10,516 nucleotides of DNA, taken from contig DAOVKX010000035.1 of the NCBI GenBank assembly GCA_030631505.1, positions 1 to 10,516 on the forward strand, in the 5' to 3' direction. This DNA is from Candidatus Nanohaloarchaea archaeon (GTDB lineage: Archaea > EX4484-52 > DAOVKX01). Shown here in pieces: positions 6,120 through 10,516 of this stretch. The position numbers were made by a program, and so were the translations under genes. The notes beneath the pieces are model-generated. The model saw nothing but the letters and a program-made list of their open reading frames with translations. It ran no database searches and was not told the origin of the DNA. The first letter of the stretch is position 1. Each line of letters opens with the position of its first letter.

Positions 6120-6281
6120 GTGCTTATTTTTGTTAAGACAATAATCAGAAAAGAATATGGTTTTCCCGAGAAGAATTATGTTTACTCTGATGAACTTTTA
6201 GATTTATTTAATACTTACATTGAAATAAAGAAGGAGTACGAGAAATCAAATAAAGGAATTAAACAGAGAGTTATGCTTTAA
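6120..6281 (+). CDS. Small plus-strand reading frame, GTG start, possibly a gene remnant
   Basis: This 53-codon frame fills the gap between the MEMO gene and aroC and ends at TAA 6279-6281, overlapping the aroC 3' end by 11 bases in convergent orientation. The translation looks protein-like: IIRKEYGFPEKNYVYSDE at residues 8-25, then the amphipathic helical LLDLFNTYIEIKKEYEKS at 26-43. It has no ATG. GTG at 6120 is the first plausible start, although the frame stays open further upstream. A TATA-like run (ATATTTTTAAT, 6090-6100) lies about 25 bases before the GTG. No Shine-Dalgarno site is seen. It may be the tail of a once longer gene whose 5' part has been lost. I recognise no family. Confidence 0.4.
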   Translation: MLIFVKTIIRKEYGFPEKNYVYSDELLDLFNTYIEIKKEYEKSNKGIKQRVML

Positions 6282-7347
6282 ATTTATAAGCTCTTTGTTT
6301 CAGTAAATAATCTGTTAGTATTATTGCCATCATTGCCTCTGCTACTGGCACTAACCTCGGCATAATAATCGGGTCATGCCTGCCTTCAATAATTACTTCT
6401 TCATTTCTATAATTTTCAGTTGGCAACATCATATTCACTCCCGTTCTTGTTGGAGTTGGTTTTACAGATAATCTTGCTGTTATGTCTTCACCATTTGAAA
6501 TTCCGCCAGTGACTCCGCCGGCATTATTTGTTAAATATCTGATTTTGCTGTTCTCTGCTCTCATTTCATCATTGTATTCAGAACCAAGCAGAGTTTCAAC
6601 ATTTTTGTTACCTATTGAAACTCCTTTTACTGCTCCAATACTCATAAATGCTTTTGATAGTTCTGCATCAAGCTTATCAAAAACCGGCTCTCCAAGACCT
6701 ATAGGAACATGCTTAGCTACAACTTCAACTGCACCACCTACAGAGTCGTTCTTTTCTCTTACTTCTTCTATTTTTTCCATCATTTTTTTATAAATTTCTG
6801 AATCGGGGCATCTAAGGATGTTTTTTTCAATAAAATCATAATTCCTTTTAATTGCTTCTACCCCACCAATATTAACAGTATACCCTATAATCTCAGTTTG
6901 ACTATATTTTTTGAGAATTTGCTTTGCAACTGCACCTCCGGCCACTCTGGCAATAGTTTCTCTGGCACTTGACCTTCCCCCACCTCTCCAATCCCTTGTA
7001 TCATACTTAGCAAAATATGTGTGGTCGGCGTGGCCTGGTCTGAATTTATCTTTTATATTTTCATATTTTCCGGAATCTACATCAAGATTTTGAACCATTA
7101 ACATTATCGGCGCTCCTGTTGTTTTCCCACCAATAACTCCAGAACAAATTTCAACAATATCTTTTTCTTTTCTTTGTGTTGTCACTTTGCTTTGCCCTGG
7201 TTTTCTTCTGTCCAGTTCATATTGGATTTGTTCTATATTCAGCTCCAATCCTGAAGGGCAGCCATCTATAATGACTCCGAGTGCTTTTCCGTGTGATTCC
7301 CCCGATGTGGTTATCCTGAACAAGTCTCCAAAACTATTCCCTGCCAT
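6271..7347 (-). CDS. aroC: Chorismate synthase
   Basis: This enzyme converts 5-enolpyruvylshikimate-3-phosphate to chorismate, the last shikimate-pathway step, using reduced FMN as a cofactor. The protein is 358 residues from the ATG at 7347. It shows the three family signatures: GESHGKALGVIIDGCP (16-31), GRSSARETIARVAGGAVA (124-141) and GRHDPIIMPRLVPVAEAMMA near the C-terminus. RPGHAD at 103-108 contains the catalytic-type His106, and His19 is the other conserved active-site His. The frame is open 11 codons further upstream (ATG at 7380), but AAGGAG sits six bases before the internal ATG and homologues begin MAGNSFG, so the shorter start is chosen. No other shikimate gene is in the window. 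FMN must be reduced by a separate enzyme unless this one is bifunctional; no extra reductase domain is visible. Confidence 0.97.
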   Translation of the reverse strand: MAGNSFGDLFRITTSGESHGKALGVIIDGCPSGLELNIEQIQYELDRRKPGQSKVTTQRKEKDIVEICSGVIGGKTTGAPIMLMVQNLDVDSGKYENIKDKFRPGHADHTYFAKYDTRDWRGGGRSSARETIARVAGGAVAKQILKKYSQTEIIGYTVNIGGVEAIKRNYDFIEKNILRCPDSEIYKKMMEKIEEVREKNDSVGGAVEVVAKHVPIGLGEPVFDKLDAELSKAFMSIGAVKGVSIGNKNVETLLGSEYNDEMRAENSKIRYLTNNAGGVTGGISNGEDITARLSVKPTPTRTGVNMMLPTENYRNEEVIIEGRHDPIIMPRLVPVAEAMMAIILTDYLLKQRAYKFKA

Positions 7348-7353
7348 ATTTAA

Positions 7354-7359
7354 CTCCTT
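7354..7359 (-). promoter_or_regulatory. Shine-Dalgarno site fixing the aroC start
   Basis: AAGGAG on the minus strand ends six bases before the ATG at 7347. It decides against the in-frame ATG at 7380. Confidence 0.75.
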
Positions 7360-7379
7360 ATTAAAAAGAGCGTGTAACA

Positions 7380-7388
7380 AATATTTAA
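7380..7388 (-). promoter_or_regulatory. Possible TATA box for aroC
   Basis: The minus strand reads TTAAATATT, about 37 bases before the ATG at 7347. Transcription would start about 10-15 bases before the ATG, leaving a short leader that holds the Shine-Dalgarno site. It overlaps the upstream in-frame ATG at 7380, another reason to reject the longer start. Confidence 0.4.
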
Positions 7389-7431
7389 TTCTTTTTGTGG
7401 ACTCTGTATAACTTTTGCATACACTATGTAA

Positions 7432-8991
7432 TTATTTATGAAAAAATTTACTCATATAAACCCCATCCTGTGTATAACCAAGTTTTCTGTAATACTCTCT
7501 TGTTCCGATTGCAGAAAGAACAATGATTTTTTCCATTCCGATATTTTTTGCAGTTTCTTCTGCTTCCTGCATAAGTTGTTTTCCAAGACCTTTGTGCTGA
7601 AATGCTTTTGTTAAATGTTCGCCTATTGGAACGCTTGTCCCGACTACTTTCAACTCCCTTATTAATGCTGTGTTTTTGTCAATTTCAGGCCTGAATGGTT
7701 CTGAGGGAATTCTTAGTCTCAGGTATCCCAGAAGGATACTTTGCTGTATATCTTCTATGGAGATAAAATATTCTGTTCCTTCCGAAGCTATGTATTTATG
7801 GCAAATCAACTCCGTATTCTTGGGTGTTATTTTCTGTTTGTAAAACTTATGGCCCGCTTCCCTACATCTTATGCATCTACACTTTAAATTTAATTCCTGC
7901 ATTTTTGTGTGTGCAAGTTCCCTGAGGTTGCTTGCAGTTACCCCTGCTTCGATGTTATCTGCAGGAATGTCTCTCTGAACTCTCATTATTCTGCAATAGT
8001 TCGGAACAAAGGACTTCATTTTTGAAATTAACTCTGCTGCATTTTCATTGGTTAATGGCGTGTATTCCCCCCTTTTCCACATTTCGTATAGTTTTGTTCC
8101 TTTGATTACAAGTGTTGGGTAAATTTTAAGCATGTCAGGTCTGAACTTGGGCTCTGAGAACATTTTTTTGAACAGTTTCAGGTCCTCTTTTTCAGAGACC
8201 AATAACCCGGGCATATAATGGTAGCATACTTTCAGGGCAGAGTCTTTAAGGAATTTGGTTGATTTTATAACATCATTAACTGTATGGCCTCTGCTGACTT
8301 TCCTGTAAATTTCGTCGGATAATGTCTGCACTCCGAGTTCTACTCTTGTTGCGCCAAGTTCTAACATTTTATTTATGTGTTCTTTTTTTGCATAGTCTGG
8401 TCTTGTTTCAATGGTCAGGGCAACATTTCTGATTTTGGCAGTTTCATTTATCTTCTGTGCCTGTTTTAATGTTCCGGACTCAACATGATTCATTGCATCA
8501 AAGCATCTTTTGATGAAAGTTCGCTGGTACTTTCCTGAAAAAGAAGGAAATGTTCCGCCCATGACAATAAGTTCGGTTTTATTGGTCAGGTGCCCGACTG
8601 CGTTTAACTGTTTCAATCTGTTTTTCGTCTGCAGGTATGGGTCATAATTATATCTTGCCGCTCTTCTTGCAGCCGGTTCTTTTCCTGTATAGCTCTTTGG
8701 AGCATCAGAAGTTGGGCAGTAGATGCATTTGCCCGGACAATCATATGGCTTTGACATGACTGCTACAATTGCAACACCAGAGATTGTTCTTATCGGCTTT
8801 TTCACAAGAATAGACAACTTGTCTTTTTCAGATTTTTTTGCATATTTCAGGATGTCAGAGTTCCTTATGAGTTTTTCCAGTCGGTATTGCCTGGAAATTC
8901 CGGCTTTAACACTGCGTAATTTTTCCCTTGTTTTAATTTCTCCAGAAATTATTTTTTCAATGATTTCTCTTGCAGTTGGCTTGAGGTTCAT
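7432..8991 (-). CDS. elp3: Archaeal Elp3: tRNA uridine 5-carboxymethyl-type modification enzyme
   Basis: The 519 residues hold both Elp3 modules. The radical SAM part carries cluster cysteines C85, C89 and C92 in YDCPGKCIYCP, followed by APKSYTGKEPAARRA, ELIVMGGTF (140-148), TIETRPDYAKKEHI (193-206) and VELGVQTLSDEIY (217-229). A cysteine-rich patch, CRCIRCREAGH (371-381), with Cys397 probably binds zinc. The C-terminal GNAT acetyltransferase part (about 400-519) has the acetyl-CoA loop QHKGLGKQL (465-473) and ends GTREYYRKLGYTQDGVYMSK. Elp3 acts alone in archaea and bacteria: it uses SAM and acetyl-CoA to place a carboxymethyl-type group on wobble uridine (U34) of tRNAs. The start at 8991 is supported by a TATA-like box about 25 bases upstream. 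The length is normal and the composition is among the most GC-rich in the window. Confidence 0.96.
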   Translation of the reverse strand: MNLKPTAREIIEKIISGEIKTREKLRSVKAGISRQYRLEKLIRNSDILKYAKKSEKDKLSILVKKPIRTISGVAIVAVMSKPYDCPGKCIYCPTSDAPKSYTGKEPAARRAARYNYDPYLQTKNRLKQLNAVGHLTNKTELIVMGGTFPSFSGKYQRTFIKRCFDAMNHVESGTLKQAQKINETAKIRNVALTIETRPDYAKKEHINKMLELGATRVELGVQTLSDEIYRKVSRGHTVNDVIKSTKFLKDSALKVCYHYMPGLLVSEKEDLKLFKKMFSEPKFRPDMLKIYPTLVIKGTKLYEMWKRGEYTPLTNENAAELISKMKSFVPNYCRIMRVQRDIPADNIEAGVTASNLRELAHTKMQELNLKCRCIRCREAGHKFYKQKITPKNTELICHKYIASEGTEYFISIEDIQQSILLGYLRLRIPSEPFRPEIDKNTALIRELKVVGTSVPIGEHLTKAFQHKGLGKQLMQEAEETAKNIGMEKIIVLSAIGTREYYRKLGYTQDGVYMSKFFHK

Positions 8992-9010
8992 AATGATAAA
9001 GAGGTGTTTA

Positions 9011-9020
9011 ATAATATAAT
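9011..9020 (-). promoter_or_regulatory. TATA box for elp3 (leaderless)
   Basis: The minus strand reads ATTATATTAT, centred about 25 bases before the ATG at 8991, in the 38-base gap after pyrD. No Shine-Dalgarno site is present. elp3 therefore probably has its own leaderless transcript and is not simply read through from pyrD. Confidence 0.45.
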
Positions 9021-9029
9021 TTTATTTGT

Positions 9030-9962
9030 TTATAGATATTCCAATTTTCCTTTTGCTTCCTGAATTGATGTGTATCCTTTTTTTTGAAGAATTTCTTCAA
9101 GTTCTTTGTTTATTCTCTCAAAGCAGGATGGACCTTCTTTTTCAAAAGTGGTTCCGACTTGAACCGCGTCTGCTCCAGCTAAAAGAAATTCAAAGGCATC
9201 TTGGCCGGTTCTTATTCCCCCTACACCTATGATAGAAACTTCATCCTTTAATAATTCGTAAAACCTTCTAACGTTACCTAAAGCAATTGGTTTAATGTAA
9301 TCTCCAGAAAGTCCACCAAATCCTCTTTGAGGTTTAATTACGGTTGTTTCTTTTTCAGGGTCTATAATTAAAGAGTTTCCAACAGAATTTATAGAAGAAA
9401 TAAAGGGAATATCATATTGTTCTATTAAATTAACCATTTTTTCTTGCAGAACATAACAAAGATAAGCAGGAAGTTTTAGTCCAATCGGTTTTTCTCCTAA
9501 ATTAGAAATTTTATCTAAAAGTTCTTTTATTTTTTCAAAATCATAAACAATCGGCAGTCCTTCCTCTACGATATTTGGGCAAGATAGATTTATTTCGATT
9601 AAATCCACTTCGCTTTCTTGAAATGCTTTAATTAAAATTCTATACTCTTCTAAAGAAAATCCGACAACACTAGCAATAATTGGTTTTTTGTATTTTTTTA
9701 ATTTAGGAATAAGTTCAAGATACTTTTTGTACCCCAAATTTGGTAGTCCTTCAGATTGAAAATAACCGAGCGGCAAATTGATCTCTCTCGGTTCCTCATT
9801 ACCTTTTCTTGGCCCTATAGTACAGGATTTTAGCATTATTGCTGAGGATTTTGATTTTGCTATTTCTTCTAATTCTTCAAAGGTGTCATCCTTTATTCCG
9901 GAGGCGTTAAAAATATATGAGTCAAATTCTATTCCGGCAATTTTAGTTTTGGTACTCATCAT
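9030..9962 (-). CDS. pyrD: Dihydroorotate dehydrogenase, class 1A type
   Basis: This FMN enzyme oxidises dihydroorotate to orotate in pyrimidine synthesis. The 310 residues form a TIM barrel with IFNASGIKDD (17-26), MLKSCTIGPR with the FMN-contacting Lys45 (43-52) and QSEGLPNLGYKKYL (69-82). Also present are EINLSCPN with catalytic Cys128 (123-130), INSVGNSLIIDPE (191-203), GFGGLSGDYIKPIAL (214-228) and IGVGGIRTGQDAFEFLLAG (245-263). The loop after the catalytic Cys (EEGLPIVYDFEK), the GLPN motif and the GFGG..G.YIKP motif are those of class 1A, the soluble fumarate-using form, rather than class 1B, which needs a PyrK partner. No pyrK is in the window. Two ATGs are adjacent (9962 and 9959). 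A TATA-like box 22 bases upstream fits leaderless translation. Confidence 0.94.
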   Translation of the reverse strand: MMSTKTKIAGIEFDSYIFNASGIKDDTFEELEEIAKSKSSAIMLKSCTIGPRKGNEEPREINLPLGYFQSEGLPNLGYKKYLELIPKLKKYKKPIIASVVGFSLEEYRILIKAFQESEVDLIEINLSCPNIVEEGLPIVYDFEKIKELLDKISNLGEKPIGLKLPAYLCYVLQEKMVNLIEQYDIPFISSINSVGNSLIIDPEKETTVIKPQRGFGGLSGDYIKPIALGNVRRFYELLKDEVSIIGVGGIRTGQDAFEFLLAGADAVQVGTTFEKEGPSCFERINKELEEILQKKGYTSIQEAKGKLEYL

Positions 9963-9980
9963 AAATATTGAAATTTGAGA

Positions 9981-9988
9981 TTATTTAT
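9981..9988 (-). promoter_or_regulatory. TATA box for pyrD (leaderless)
   Basis: The minus strand reads ATAAATAA, centred about 22 bases before the ATG at 9962. No Shine-Dalgarno site precedes either of the two adjacent ATGs, so transcription probably starts at the gene start. Confidence 0.4.
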
Positions 9989-10046
9989 GGTTATTGGTAA
10001 ATTATGTATAGCCACTAATCAGTGTGTTTAAAGAATTAAGAATTAA

Positions 10047-10516
10047 TTATTCCAATTGACTCCATACCATATTGAATGTTGTGGTTGCGAAGTTTTTTGC
10101 GAAATGGTCAGAACTTGTCCAGAAAGAAATGTCCTGCGTTGCATGTGTTGTTGTGTCATCTGTTAATCCCAGTATCACTTCTCTGCCATCAACGATAAAC
10201 ATTCTACCGTAAGGCAGCACCCCTTCAGATTCAAGGGCCTTTAATTCAACTATGTTTGATAATGCTTCTGCAGCGTCTTTGTTATTTTGTGTAATGGGGG
10301 CTATCACCCTTATTGTCACACCGCCGTCCTTGGCATTCTGGAGCACTCCAGAGTGGTTTGACCATAATTCATTAAGTTCGTTTTCTGTTGTTATGATGTC
10401 TATATTTGTCTGCGCGGATTTCAACATCATGCCAAGTTGCTGATACATGGCGTATTTCCCTTTCATAGCGCCGCTTAGTTCAGCAGGCTCAACAAGGCTT
10501 ATTCCTTTTGAATGCA
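10047..10516 (-). CDS. TrmB-like transcriptional regulator, C-terminal part (cut by right edge)
   Basis: The frame stays open from TAA at 10047 to the right edge, about 155 residues, so the ATG at 10466 is internal and the N-terminus (expected winged helix) lies outside. The visible part resembles the phospholipase D-like effector region of TrmB-family regulators: SAQTNIDIITTENELNELW, then LQNAKDGGVTIRVIAPI, then ALESEGVLPYGRMFIVDG, then REVILGLTD, then a closing FAKNFATTTFNMVWSQLE. TrmB proteins are archaeal sugar-responsive or general regulators; many orphan forms have no known ligand. Its target is unknown. The gene ends 84 bases before the start of pyrD on the same strand, but pyrD has its own TATA-like box. 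The family call rests on overall pattern and not on a catalytic motif, and the DNA-binding domain is not visible. Confidence 0.75.
   Translation of the reverse strand, partial: HSKGISLVEPAELSGAMKGKYAMYQQLGMMLKSAQTNIDIITTENELNELWSNHSGVLQNAKDGGVTIRVIAPITQNNKDAAEALSNIVELKALESEGVLPYGRMFIVDGREVILGLTDDTTTHATQDISFWTSSDHFAKNFATTTFNMVWSQLE

Noticed and set aside
6482..6793. 103-codon plus-strand frame inside aroC
   Set aside because: Antisense to a conserved enzyme and rich in Ser/Pro/Phe as expected from reverse-strand reading of that gene.
7348..7380. Longer aroC start at the upstream in-frame ATG (7380)
   Set aside because: The AAGGAG site lies before the internal ATG, homologues begin MAGNSFG, and the likely TATA box overlaps the longer start.
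10012..10024. CACT-AATC-AGTG palindrome upstream of pyrD as a regulator operator
   Set aside because: Only a four-base stem in AT-rich DNA; too short to claim without other copies in the genome.
10047..10466. Treating the right-edge gene as a complete 139-residue protein starting at 10466
   Set aside because: The frame continues upstream of that ATG to the window edge and the family carries an N-terminal DNA-binding domain, so it is a partial gene.
1..10516. CRISPR arrays, tRNA or rRNA genes, insertion sequences, prophage or attachment sites
   Set aside because: No regularly spaced repeats, no cloverleaf-like sequence in the intergenic gaps, and no transposase, integrase or phage-type protein; all gaps without a gene are shorter than 300 bases.

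Overview
The window looks like a piece of an AT-rich archaeal chromosome, most likely from a DPANN-type lineage (Woesearchaeota or Pacearchaeota are the kind I would expect). The reasons are an archaeal-type Elp3 (radical SAM plus acetyltransferase), a MEMO-family protein, a TrmB-like regulator C-terminus, and TATA-like boxes about 22-29 bases before several start codons, as in leaderless archaeal transcription. Two other genes instead have clear Shine-Dalgarno sites. The exact lineage is inference. No tRNA, rRNA, CRISPR array, insertion sequence or origin was seen.

Nearly everything is on the minus strand, so the window reads right to left. From the right edge: the C-terminal part of a TrmB-like regulator (partial), pyrD (class 1A dihydroorotate dehydrogenase), elp3 (tRNA wobble-uridine modification), aroC (chorismate synthase), a MEMO-family protein and an 88-residue orphan. 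Then comes a small intergenic zone with a 78-residue plus-strand orphan, divergent from a short, apparently frameshifted minus-strand gene. Beyond that lie argS with a lysine-rich N-terminal extension, a two-domain nucleotidyltransferase-aldehyde dehydrogenase protein that starts 2 bases after the argS stop, a 102-residue orphan, and the N-terminal part of a winged-helix-like protein cut by the left edge. A 53-codon plus-strand reading frame without an ATG lies between the MEMO gene and aroC.

The recognised genes are mostly housekeeping: pyrimidine synthesis, shikimate pathway, tRNA charging and tRNA modification. They show no common pathway, which is ordinary for a small archaeal genome. The most unusual object is the nucleotidyltransferase-aldehyde dehydrogenase fusion at 706-2349. 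Both halves keep most catalytic residues, but the dehydrogenase half lacks the usual general-base glutamate. It looks translationally coupled to argS.

Base composition is patchy. Sample lines from elp3, the MEMO gene and the left-edge gene are about 42-47% G+C, whereas sample lines from the fusion gene and pyrD are near 20-22%. This suggests mixed ancestry or different codon selection.
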